From Syntrophomonadaceae bacterium (GTDB lineage: Bacteria; Bacillota; Syntrophomonadia; Syntrophomonadales; Syntrophomonadaceae), in the NCBI GenBank assembly GCA_030526885.1, contig JAUNBV010000013.1, forward strand, positions 1-21,428: 21,428 nt of DNA. Reading direction: 5' to 3'. Made by a program: the position numbers and the translations under genes. A model generated the notes under the pieces. It was not told the DNA's origin. It did no database searches and was given only the letters and a program-made list of their open reading frames with translations. This document shows positions 1-7,660 of this stretch, one piece after another. Position 1 is the first letter of the stretch, and the number at the start of each line of letters is the position of its first letter.

Positions 1-1
1 G

Positions 2-580
2 GAGATAGAACCCGAGCCGGAACCCCCGGCTCAACCCGAGACTGCGCCCGCTGCGGGCGCAGTGACCACTTTTCCCGAGGAAAGCGGAGGGGCGATAATT
101 TATTCCGGTCCCGTCAATGAAGACGGATCAATCAATTATACCGCTTTGGCGGATATGAACGCTGCCGATATCAACACGGTTATTTCCGCCAGCCCGATGG
201 AATGGGCCAGGCCGACCGGCAGCAGCAAGGTATACTCCGATATAACTGAGAATATCGGCATCACGGTACAGACCGATACCGCCGGAAGGATACTGCGGGT
301 CGATGTATGGAACCATGCCGAGGTAGCCGGAGTCAAAGCTGGAATGACCAAGGCCGAAATCGTAGCCGTTTTGGGGCAACCGGTAGCTACCGGCACCGAG
401 CCTATCGGCGATGCGCGTATGATATCGGTAAGCCAGTCCAATCGTTTTAATGGCCGTCTGACCAATCTTTCGGCTGATTCCGAGGTAATCCTGGAGACTT
501 ATCAATATGACAAGGGAACGCTGCGAATGGTATTCGTATCCGGCAGCGAGGCCTGTTACTTGCTGGAAGTACTGCCGTAA
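2..580 (+). CDS. Unrecognised protein, 3' part only, Pro/Glu-rich linker plus BamE-like C-terminal domain
   Basis: The reading frame is open to the left edge, so the gene starts outside the window. A GTG at 62 could be read as a start but has no ribosome binding site and the frame continues upstream without a stop. The visible N-terminal part is a low-complexity linker of Pro, Glu and Ala. The C-terminal half contains a stretch reading GMTKAEIVAVLGQP, which resembles the helix-turn pattern of SmpA/BamE-like and similar small envelope domains (similarity by eye only). The final segment is beta-rich. It lies 48 bases upstream of a tail-terminator gene of a contractile injection system, so a role in that system or its envelope attachment is possible, but I do not recognise the family. 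Presence of a coding sequence is clear; function is unknown. Confidence 0.75.
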   Translation, partial: EIEPEPEPPAQPETAPAAGAVTTFPEESGGAIIYSGPVNEDGSINYTALADMNAADINTVISASPMEWARPTGSSKVYSDITENIGITVQTDTAGRILRVDVWNHAEVAGVKAGMTKAEIVAVLGQPVATGTEPIGDARMISVSQSNRFNGRLTNLSADSEVILETYQYDKGTLRMVFVSGSEACYLLEVLP

Positions 581-614
581 AGCGCGTTTATTTAATGATT
601 GACATTATTGGGGC

Positions 615-621
615 AAGGAGG
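615..621 (+). promoter_or_regulatory. Ribosome binding site that sets the DUF4255 start
   Basis: AAGGAGG ends 7 bases before the ATG at 629. It rules out the in-frame TTG at 599, which has no such site. Confidence 0.8.
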
Positions 622-628
622 ATATAGA

Positions 629-1198
629 ATGGCTGGGCATACGATTATAGCTGATGTTGGTGCGGCGATATGCAATCTGCTCCGGCAGGAGATGGTTCCG
701 GACACTATCATGAACCCGGATACCATAGGCCTGTGCAACCCGGCGGACAAGGGCAACATTATCCTGGGGCTGCATCTTTATGACATTAAAGAGAGCGAAG
801 AAATCCGCGTCAACGACATGATCGACCGGGAACCCAATAAGCAGCAATATCCTTCTACCTATCTGAGTTTATTCTATATGATGACGGCTTTTTCCACCGT
901 AGACGTAAAATTCAGGGCCGAAGAAAACCATCGTATTTTAGGTAAAGCCATGCAGGTCCTGCAGGATAATGCCGTATTCAGCGCGGAGACCCTAACCCCG
1001 GTAGAAGCGGCGCGGGGCACTAATCTGCGTATCCAGATGTTGAACCTGGATGCGGAAGTCAAGCACCGGTTGTGGACGTTCCCCAACCTGCCGTACAGCC
1101 TCACGGTTTTTTATAAAGTATCACCGATTGAACTCGAATCGACGCGTATCCGTACCGTGCGGCGGGTAGTGGATATGGAAATTTCCGCGAAGGAGTAA
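629..1198 (+). CDS. DUF4255 / Pvc16-type tail terminator protein of a contractile injection system
   Basis: A 189-residue protein that matches by eye the DUF4255 (Pvc16 N-terminal) family. It begins with a helix of the form HTIIADVGAAICNLLRQEM. This is followed by a beta-rich core with the family-like segments NIILGLHLYDIKE, YPSTYLSLFYMMTAF and HRILGKAMQVLQDN, and a C-terminal strand region around LPYSLTVFYKVSPI. In extracellular contractile injection systems this family caps the distal end of tube and sheath and fixes particle length. The length fits a single-domain member. ATG 629 is chosen because of the AAGGAGG just upstream. Its stop is 6 bases before the next gene, so the two are surely co-transcribed. 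Family assignment is strong; the capping role is taken from better-studied systems. Confidence 0.88.
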   Translation: MAGHTIIADVGAAICNLLRQEMVPDTIMNPDTIGLCNPADKGNIILGLHLYDIKESEEIRVNDMIDREPNKQQYPSTYLSLFYMMTAFSTVDVKFRAEENHRILGKAMQVLQDNAVFSAETLTPVEAARGTNLRIQMLNLDAEVKHRLWTFPNLPYSLTVFYKVSPIELESTRIRTVRRVVDMEISAKE

Positions 1199-1204
1199 GG
1201 CGCA

Positions 1205-1984
1205 ATGCATGACATCAGCCGATTCAGCCTTAAACGCAAAGTAAACCTGGTGGTACAGGTGTTGGACGATTTCACCGACCGGCCCATAGCCGATTCCGGC
1301 ATCACGGTCAGTGCGGACGGCTATTTCCGTTCGCCTATCCGTAAGAGCGGAGGGTACTATGTGTTTGCCGACAGTGAGCAATCGACGCTGGCGGTGGAGG
1401 TGAAGGGGCTGTTTTATCACCCGGTGCGGCGGGAGATAGATACACGGGCGCTTGATCCCCTGCATCCTCTGGTCAAAATTCGTATGCAACCCAGCCGCAG
1501 CTATAATCTTCCTTCCGGTTCCACTTCGATTTATGGCCAGGCCGCGCCTTTTAGCCGCATCAGCCTCATCGGTGACGGCGGTGGGCCGATGAAACTGCTA
1601 TACGATTATGATGCCGCACGGGATGGCGCTAAACTGTGCCTGTTTAATCCCGATAATGCCGATTTGGAAGGCAAAAGCTTTGCCATAATGACTAAACCCA
1701 AGGACTCAGGCGAGGTTTTCACAGTGTTGGAGCACAGCGATCCCGAACGGGGAGAGTACGTGATTGAACCGGTTCTCAACATGGGTTACAAAAAGTCGGG
1801 CACCGAAATACTGCCGGTGTATACTACGGTGGCGGACGAAAAAGGCGAGTACTTCATAGCTCTAAAAGCCAATACCGCCAAGGAAGAAACGGTAACCATG
1901 GAAACTGAAACCGACGGCGAAATAACCGCCGCCCCTCAGGTGATAAAATGGGGGCAGGCCAACCGTATCGACCTTACGGCTTAG
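1205..1984 (+). CDS. Beta-sandwich (carboxypeptidase regulatory-like) protein of the injection cluster
   Basis: A 259-residue protein with no signal peptide and no membrane helix. Residues about 12-80 look like a carboxypeptidase-regulatory / Ig-like fold: VNLVVQVLDDFTDRP, then a Gly-rich GGYYVFAD turn and strand, then a strand ending in HPVRREID. The rest is also beta-rich, with the segments YGQAAPFSRISLIGDGG and YVIEPVLNMGYKKSGTEI. Its start at 1205 follows an AAGGAG that overlaps the end of the DUF4255 gene. Sandwiched between a tail-terminator gene and a PAAR-like gene, it is probably a structural accessory (collar, cap or baseplate decoration). The exact role is not readable from sequence, and the fold call is by pattern only. 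Confidence 0.7.
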   Translation: MHDISRFSLKRKVNLVVQVLDDFTDRPIADSGITVSADGYFRSPIRKSGGYYVFADSEQSTLAVEVKGLFYHPVRREIDTRALDPLHPLVKIRMQPSRSYNLPSGSTSIYGQAAPFSRISLIGDGGGPMKLLYDYDAARDGAKLCLFNPDNADLEGKSFAIMTKPKDSGEVFTVLEHSDPERGEYVIEPVLNMGYKKSGTEILPVYTTVADEKGEYFIALKANTAKEETVTMETETDGEITAAPQVIKWGQANRIDLTA

Positions 1985-2024
1985 GCGGCAGGTCAGGGCT
2001 CATTATTAATAAGGGGGAATCAAA

Positions 2025-2411
2025 ATGGGAATGTGCGTGTGCGGAGGAGCCATGATGTCTTGCAGCTTCGGGGTAGCCCCGTCCACCCTGATGGTACTGC
2101 CCAACAACAAGGTGCTTACCTCCATGCCCATCGCCAATATCATGGATAACAAGCCGATGGTCAACATCATGCCCTTCGGTATGTGCCAGTCGTTGGCCAA
2201 TCCTACCGTGGCCGCGGCTACTTCCGCCGCGCTGGGAGTGTTGACCCCCATGCCCTGTATCCCCAATACCACAGCGCCCTGGGCGCCCGGTTCACCTACC
2301 GTATTGATCGCCAACATGCCGGCGTTGAACAACAGCTCCAAATTGATGTGTATGTGGGCCGGGGTCATCCAGATCACCAATCCCGGCCAGACCACCATCC
2401 AGGTGCCATAA
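2025..2411 (+). CDS. PAAR-like DUF4280 spike-tip protein
   Basis: A 128-residue protein typical in length and pattern for DUF4280. It opens with MCVCGGAMMSCSFG, continues with the motif IMDNKPMVNIMPFGMC and the Ala-rich ATSAALGVLTPMPCIP, then PWAPGSPTV, and ends with the pattern KLMCMWAGVIQITNPGQ. Cysteines at about residues 3, 5, 12, 50, 80 and 111 could bind a metal ion, as in the conical tip of PAAR proteins. In contractile systems such proteins sharpen the central spike and may carry effectors. No C-terminal toxin extension is present, so this one is tip only. It has a good AAGGGGGAA ribosome site and is followed 27 bases later by the membrane cyclase-like gene. Confidence 0.9.
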   Translation: MGMCVCGGAMMSCSFGVAPSTLMVLPNNKVLTSMPIANIMDNKPMVNIMPFGMCQSLANPTVAAATSAALGVLTPMPCIPNTTAPWAPGSPTVLIANMPALNNSSKLMCMWAGVIQITNPGQTTIQVP

Positions 2412-2438
2412 TATCGAAAGAAAGCGGAGGCGTACCAC

Positions 2439-5369
2439 ATGACAACGCGAGGAAGAATTATCACCTTCATACTATTGTTGCTGGCCAGCATCGCGGTCGC
2501 GGGAGCCTGGGGCTTCTGGTTGTCCAACTACCGGGTGGAATGCGTGGGCGACACCGCGCTTACGGATGATGCCTTTTATTTTATTAATGACAACGACCGG
2601 CGATTGGCGGTAATAAAAGCGGATTTGCGGGGCGAGGCGCAGGCCCAGGCGTATATAAAAAAATATGAACAAAACATAATCCGTACCATGGACGATCTCA
2701 CCATAGACAGTGACGGGCAGGTATACGTATACGTACAGGAGCGCAATCTGATCAACAATGAAACCGTTTCCGAGCGGGTTTATAAGTGTGATTTTGAAAG
2801 CTCCGGTTTGATTCCGGCCTGGGATTTGTTTGTCGCCGGTTCCGCATCCCGGTTGGCCGGTAACGATGCTAGCGGCGAGGACAGCGTGGATATCGCCGCC
2901 GGCGACGTTTCAGCGCGCAATTGCCTTTCCGTTACGGTGCGGGACGGCATTCTGCATTACTTTACTATCGACAACGATCCCGCCACTATGTCCATGCTGG
3001 CGTTGTTGCATCAGGCGGAGCCCGGCATGGCGCCGCGGGTATATTCCACCGCCGCTTATGATATCGCCATCGGTTTTACGGAGTTGGTGTACACGCGTAA
3101 GGGCGATATTGTATTTTCCACGCCCGAAGGCCATCTCTATCGGGCCGGCGCGGACGGATTGAGCAGCGAGCAGCTCTATCCCGTAGCCACCGCGGCGGAA
3201 GCCGGGGCAGACCCAGCAGAGACAGCGCCTTCCCGCTATTACTCTACCGACCAACCGCACAGCCGCCTGGTGGGGATATATTATGACGGCGCTAATGCCG
3301 TGTATATCACGGATATTTATCAGGACGCGGTAATGGCGGTGAATACCGACAGCGGCGAGGTATCGCGGTATTTCACCATCAGCGAGCGCTTTCCGCCCGA
3401 AACCCCGGGTTATGCCTATAACGACCTGAATAAGCGCAGTTTTACCGCGGAAGGTAATTTTATCAGCGATGTGGATACCGCCAACGGGATAGCGATAGGG
3501 GTATTTAACGGAAACCAGGCGGGCTCAGACCGGATGTTTTATGAAATCACCCGCACTGACAGCGACAAGTGGAAGCAAGCCGGACTGGCCTTGCTGGCGA
3601 TATGGTTGGCATTGGGCGTAATCTTCCTGCTGTACCGCTTATTCCTGCTGATAAGCGGCGGGCGGGTACCGCTGGTGAGCAAGATGTTGCTCATCGCCAT
3701 CCCCCTTATAATCGTATGTATGATGTGTATGCGGTACATGATCGACCAACATTTTTCCGAGCAGATCGAAGAATACCAGATAAAACAGCTTTTCCTGCTG
3801 TCACAACAACAGCAGGAGCAGTTGAGCGCGGAGCGCATAAAGTCCATCGACATAGAAAACCCGTTTAACAGCGTATATTACTATGAATTGCGGCAGATGC
3901 TGACCGCCCTGCCCGCGCAGGCCGATATTTACAACGGCGACAACATTGCGGCGGAGGATTACCTCACCGTCCATAACTTCTCCTATAATTGGATGTATAT
4001 AGTGAGGGATGGCGAGCCCAGCTTTCTGTTCTGTGACGAATACTATATCGACATGCCGGCCGAGTATTATATAGACCGCACCACTATGGCGGCCGTGCGC
4101 GAGGCCATCGATCAGAAGCGCGAGGTCAGCAAGATAGCTCGGGATATCGACGGTAGCTGGATAAAGATCATAACCCCCATCCAGGATGAAACCGGTGAGG
4201 TAGTGGCCATACTGAACACCGGCACCACGGTGGACGCCATGAATTATGCCATCCGGGAGAGCAGCGAGCAGTTGAGCCAAATAGAAATGATGATCATGCT
4301 GGCGTTGGTAATCATCCTCAGCATTCTGCTCATCGTATCCCTGTGGCCGCTTCGACGCCTGGAACAAAGCGTGCAGGATATCATCAACGGCGAGCTGGGT
4401 TCGCAGGTGCCGGTGCGCGGGCGCGACGAGATCGCCCAGGTATCCGCCACCTTCAACCAGATGTCGCTGACCATCGAGAACCAGGTGCAGGAGCTCACAT
4501 CGTCGCGCGAAGGCTATTACCGCTTCGTACCCGCGCGCATGTTTGAAATGCTGCGCAAGGCCAGCATTACCGACGTCCAGTTGGGCAACCAGACCCGCGA
4601 GGAAGTCACCGTCTTCACCTTTAGCGCGGTGGACTTCGACGATATCGTCAGCACCATGAACGGGGAGAGCATGTTCGGGTTTATCAACAACATCTATTCC
4701 AATACCGTGCCGCTGGTCACCGCCAACGGCGGCGTGATCGACCGCTTTATCAACGCCGGGTTGCTGGCCTTCTTCACCGGCCCCAGCGAAGAAGCTCTCA
4801 ACGCCGCCATCTCCATCGGGCAGCGGGTGGATGAACTGAACGCCGCCGGCGCGCTGGGGCTGGAACGCCCGCTGGAGCTTACCTGTTCCCTGTGCTACGG
4901 CCCGGTCATGATTGGCATCGTAGGCCATGAAAAGCGGCTGTCCGCCGCCACCGTGTCCCGCTCCACCAACATGACCGCCTTCCTCAACCGCAAGGGGGCC
5001 AAGTACGGAGCGCGCATCCTCACCACCGCCGACGTCATCAACCGCATCGACGATTTTGACCAGAAATACCGCGCCCGTTTCATCGGGCTGCTGTCCATCG
5101 ACCTCGAAGGGCGCACCGAAAAGCTGTACGACGTTTACGACGGGGACCGCGAGGATATCCGCGACCTCAAACAGCGCACCCGCGAACTGTTCGAGCGCGG
5201 CGTCAACCTGTACTGCGCCCGGGAATTCTACGAAGCGCGGCTGGTATTCATCGAAGTGCTGAAACAGTTCCGCCAGGATGCCGCCGCCCGCGAATACTTA
5301 TACCTGAGTGACCAGCATTTTCAGAAGCAGGATACGTCCGAGGTGGATATTTGTATCGAGCATTTTTAG
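2439..5369 (+). CDS. Four-helix membrane sensor with HAMP and a catalytically dead class III cyclase domain
   Basis: 976 residues. Membrane helices are seen at about 7-29, 378-404, 413-433 and 613-636. The 30-377 region faces outward and has repeated strand-turn motifs (for example DDAFYFINDNDRRLAVI and NAVYITDIYQDAVMAVN) suggesting a beta-propeller. Residues 434-612 form a second outer domain of Cache-like layout. HAMP follows at about 633-688, with the DE pair at 663-664. Residues 694-900 align clearly with HAMP-linked adenylate cyclases (RFVP, SITDVQLG, GGVIDRFI, ILTT). The residues for catalysis are replaced: first metal Asp by Ser729, second by Ala773, the base-contact Asp by Arg841, and the transition-state Arg by Phe848. 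A TPR-like helix pair ends the protein (about 913-960). It probably senses or anchors and signals by protein contact rather than by making cAMP. The start has GGAGG 8 bases upstream. Confidence 0.85.
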   Translation: MTTRGRIITFILLLLASIAVAGAWGFWLSNYRVECVGDTALTDDAFYFINDNDRRLAVIKADLRGEAQAQAYIKKYEQNIIRTMDDLTIDSDGQVYVYVQERNLINNETVSERVYKCDFESSGLIPAWDLFVAGSASRLAGNDASGEDSVDIAAGDVSARNCLSVTVRDGILHYFTIDNDPATMSMLALLHQAEPGMAPRVYSTAAYDIAIGFTELVYTRKGDIVFSTPEGHLYRAGADGLSSEQLYPVATAAEAGADPAETAPSRYYSTDQPHSRLVGIYYDGANAVYITDIYQDAVMAVNTDSGEVSRYFTISERFPPETPGYAYNDLNKRSFTAEGNFISDVDTANGIAIGVFNGNQAGSDRMFYEITRTDSDKWKQAGLALLAIWLALGVIFLLYRLFLLISGGRVPLVSKMLLIAIPLIIVCMMCMRYMIDQHFSEQIEEYQIKQLFLLSQQQQEQLSAERIKSIDIENPFNSVYYYELRQMLTALPAQADIYNGDNIAAEDYLTVHNFSYNWMYIVRDGEPSFLFCDEYYIDMPAEYYIDRTTMAAVREAIDQKREVSKIARDIDGSWIKIITPIQDETGEVVAILNTGTTVDAMNYAIRESSEQLSQIEMMIMLALVIILSILLIVSLWPLRRLEQSVQDIINGELGSQVPVRGRDEIAQVSATFNQMSLTIENQVQELTSSREGYYRFVPARMFEMLRKASITDVQLGNQTREEVTVFTFSAVDFDDIVSTMNGESMFGFINNIYSNTVPLVTANGGVIDRFINAGLLAFFTGPSEEALNAAISIGQRVDELNAAGALGLERPLELTCSLCYGPVMIGIVGHEKRLSAATVSRSTNMTAFLNRKGAKYGARILTTADVINRIDDFDQKYRARFIGLLSIDLEGRTEKLYDVYDGDREDIRDLKQRTRELFERGVNLYCAREFYEARLVFIEVLKQFRQDAAAREYLYLSDQHFQKQDTSEVDICIEHF

Positions 5370-5413
5370 CCCGGCTTAGGGAACTACGCATAGATTGCAG
5401 ACCATTTGCCGTC

Positions 5414-5420
5414 AGGAGGA
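5414..5420 (+). promoter_or_regulatory. Ribosome binding site that sets a GTG start
   Basis: AGGAGGA lies 9 bases before the GTG at 5430. An upstream in-frame TTG at 5406 lacks a site and is not used. Confidence 0.75.
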
Positions 5421-5429
5421 ATAGACGCC

Positions 5430-7640
5430 GTGAAACCGTATGAAAAAGCCAGCTCTCATATAAATGCCTTTATCGCCGCCGGCTGCCGGCTGGCCGGGCT
5501 CATGCTGCTGTGCGCGCTGGGACTGGCCTTATGCTGCGCTCCCGTCTGGGGCGCCACCGCCAACACCGACGTCTCCGCGGCCACGCCGGAAGTGAGAAAT
5601 ATGCCCGCGCCGGAGGACCCCAATGCCAGCGGGTCAACATACTCCATAAGCGTTGATGAAGGTATTCGCAATGGTACGGTGGAGGCTTCAGCGCGTTTAG
5701 CGGCAGAGGGAGATGGTGTGACACTAAAGATCAAGCCTGAATACGGCAATGGCTATGCCTATACTGTGGAAAAAATGAGCGTGACTGACACCAGGGGCAA
5801 TCCAGTGATGGTAATCTATGAGCCATCAGATAAAGTATATTACTTCACTATGCCGGCGGCTGACGTTATGGTCAGTGCGGAGTTTACCCTCACATTGACG
5901 GAGGCCACCCTTACCTTTACCCTGGCCGCTGGGGGAAAGAGTCTAGCGTATAATGTAGTAACGGAAATTGATGCCTCTGAGTACGGCACTTATATCACAC
6001 TGGCTTCCGACACCACCCAATTGAGCGTGGTCGAATCTAATGCTAATGCCAAGCTTATTGAGAGCGAAAATGTCGGGTACGGATTTGATGGGCCAGTACC
6101 CGAAGATATTCAGTTTTTTGAGCTTACTATTTCTGTTTCGTCACTTACTGATTTGCCATTTGAAGCATACATAAGTGCGGGAGAAAATTTCGCCTATTTT
6201 GGGGCTCGTATTAATGACATTAGCAACGGTAGTGTCACTTTTGCACTGCCTTGGCCGAAGGTTGGGACGGAGGCGGAGTTTGAAGGTAGCATTTATCGCG
6301 GCGAAGGTTCTGACCACCCTTATTCCTACGGCTTCTCCTTCAGCGTGGCCGGCGTGGCTGACCCGCCGCCAGTTAATCCCGGCGGGGGTGGCGGCGGCGG
6401 AGGCGGCGGCGGGGGAGAACCGGAAGCGCCTGCGTTCGATGTGGTGAATGAGACTAACGAGGAGAACGTGTCCAGCGATACCACCCTGACCCTGCACGAT
6501 TCCAGCGTGGACGCGAACGGCGTCAGCACCACCGATGTCAGCAGCGAGGCCATCGACGCGCTGTTGGATATGGCGCAGCGTCATAAGGACGACCTGCCGG
6601 ACGCCGACGGCGAGGCCATCATCAATGTCACCGACCCGCCGGGGGAGGGGGCCACGGAATATGTGGTCAATATGAAGCGCGAGGATATGCAGCGCCTGAT
6701 CGATTCGGGGCTGGTGGACACGCTGGAGGTGCGCACGCCCAGGGGCTCCATCCGCCTGCATAAGGACGCCATGCAGGGGCTGGAATACGACGAAAACGGC
6801 AATGTCAAGTTTGATATGAGCACCTTCGACTATGACGGGCGGCCCGGCGTGGATTTCACGGTGGATAACAGCGGGGTGGAAGTGGTGGAGGTAGACGGTA
6901 CTTACGGCATCCAAATCCGCATCCCTTATGAACTGCGGGAAGGCGAAACGGCGGAGGGCCTGGTCATCGAGTATATCCGCAGCGACGGCACTACCGAGAT
7001 CGTCACCGAATGCCGTTATGACGCCGAGAACGGTTATATCTACGGCTATGTGGAGCATCTGTCCAAGTACGCCGTCGCGTATAAGATATCGCTGTTTTCC
7101 GATGTGCCGGCTTCGCATTGGGCTAACGGCTACATCATTTTCCTGGCTTCGCGGGGGGTAATCAACGGCATGGGCGACGGTACGTTCCGGCCGGACGCCA
7201 ACGTGACCCGCGCTCAGTTTGTAAATATGATTACCAAGGCCTTTTCCACCGCCAAAGTTGGGGCTCCGGTGCAGGTATATCCCGATGTGAAAGCCACTGA
7301 ATGGTATGCTCCGGCGGTGACCTGGTCATACATGAACAACATCGCCAACGCTATCGTGAGCAATAATCTCTTTCGGCCCGACAGCGATCTGACGCGGGAG
7401 GACATGGCCACCTTATCCAATAATGCTTCCGTGGGAATGGCGCTGCGGCTCAAGGAAAACGCCAGCCCGATAATATTCAACGATGAGGCGGATATTTCCG
7501 CTTATGCGGAGAACAGCGTGCAGCGCATGGTGCGCTGCGGCATTATCGCCGGCATGACCGAGGGCGTATTCCTGCCCGGCGGCACCTGTACCCGGGCGCA
7601 GGCGGCCAAGGTCATCAGCGAGTTGCTTTCTAAGATGTGA
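5430..7640 (+). CDS. Secreted wall-binding protein with three C-terminal SLH domains
   Basis: 736 residues from GTG 5430. Residues about 1-41 form a signal peptide with the hydrophobic core LAGLMLLCALGLALCC and a likely cut after VWG. Residues about 70-155 resemble a bacterial surface repeat domain (NGTVEAS, YYFTMPAADVMVSAEF). A tract of twelve glycines at 318-329 separates this half from a second globular half (about 335-550). Three SLH domains follow: 554-605 (FSDVPASHWANGYI with TFRPDANVTRAQF), 617-668 (YPDVKATEWYAPAV with FRPDSDLTREDM) and 683-736 (with GVFLPGGTCTRAQ). The third lacks the usual Trp and is degenerate. SLH domains hold proteins on cell-wall polymers, so this protein sits on the outside of the cell. 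Its place between the tip, sensor and ATPase genes suggests it serves the injection system. It overlaps nothing and is 60 bases after the sensor gene. Confidence 0.9.
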   Translation: MKPYEKASSHINAFIAAGCRLAGLMLLCALGLALCCAPVWGATANTDVSAATPEVRNMPAPEDPNASGSTYSISVDEGIRNGTVEASARLAAEGDGVTLKIKPEYGNGYAYTVEKMSVTDTRGNPVMVIYEPSDKVYYFTMPAADVMVSAEFTLTLTEATLTFTLAAGGKSLAYNVVTEIDASEYGTYITLASDTTQLSVVESNANAKLIESENVGYGFDGPVPEDIQFFELTISVSSLTDLPFEAYISAGENFAYFGARINDISNGSVTFALPWPKVGTEAEFEGSIYRGEGSDHPYSYGFSFSVAGVADPPPVNPGGGGGGGGGGGGEPEAPAFDVVNETNEENVSSDTTLTLHDSSVDANGVSTTDVSSEAIDALLDMAQRHKDDLPDADGEAIINVTDPPGEGATEYVVNMKREDMQRLIDSGLVDTLEVRTPRGSIRLHKDAMQGLEYDENGNVKFDMSTFDYDGRPGVDFTVDNSGVEVVEVDGTYGIQIRIPYELREGETAEGLVIEYIRSDGTTEIVTECRYDAENGYIYGYVEHLSKYAVAYKISLFSDVPASHWANGYIIFLASRGVINGMGDGTFRPDANVTRAQFVNMITKAFSTAKVGAPVQVYPDVKATEWYAPAVTWSYMNNIANAIVSNNLFRPDSDLTREDMATLSNNASVGMALRLKENASPIIFNDEADISAYAENSVQRMVRCGIIAGMTEGVFLPGGTCTRAQAAKVISELLSKM
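6381..6416 (+). repeat. Poly-glycine coding tract
   Basis: Twelve consecutive glycine codons (GGC, GGG, GGT and GGA mixed) make a flexible linker in the SLH protein. The mixed codons argue against simple slippage but the tract is very G-rich. Confidence 0.95.
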
Positions 7641-7648
7641 GAATGGAT

Positions 7649-7655
7649 GGAGGGG
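7649..7655 (+). promoter_or_regulatory. Ribosome binding site that sets the lipoprotein start
   Basis: GGAGGGG lies 5 bases before the ATG at 7661. It rules out the in-frame GTG at 7637, which overlaps the end of the SLH gene. Confidence 0.8.
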
Positions 7656-7660
7656 CGTTT

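Noticed and set aside
599..628. TTGACA followed 18 bases later by TATAGA, like a strong promoter
   Set aside because: Transcription would start inside the DUF4255 gene, after its ribosome site; the resemblance is by chance.
2006..2527. 173-codon open frame on the minus strand opposite the PAAR-like gene
   Set aside because: The + strand product matches DUF4280 over its whole length; the minus product matches nothing and lacks a start signal.
3801..4928. 375-codon open frame on the minus strand
   Set aside because: It lies wholly within the clear sensor/cyclase gene and its product is low-complexity with no domain; a mirror of GC-rich coding sequence.
6141..7118. 325-codon open frame on the minus strand
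   Set aside because: It is opposite the SLH gene, has no domain or ribosome site, and reads through the glycine tract as Ala/Pro-type repeats.
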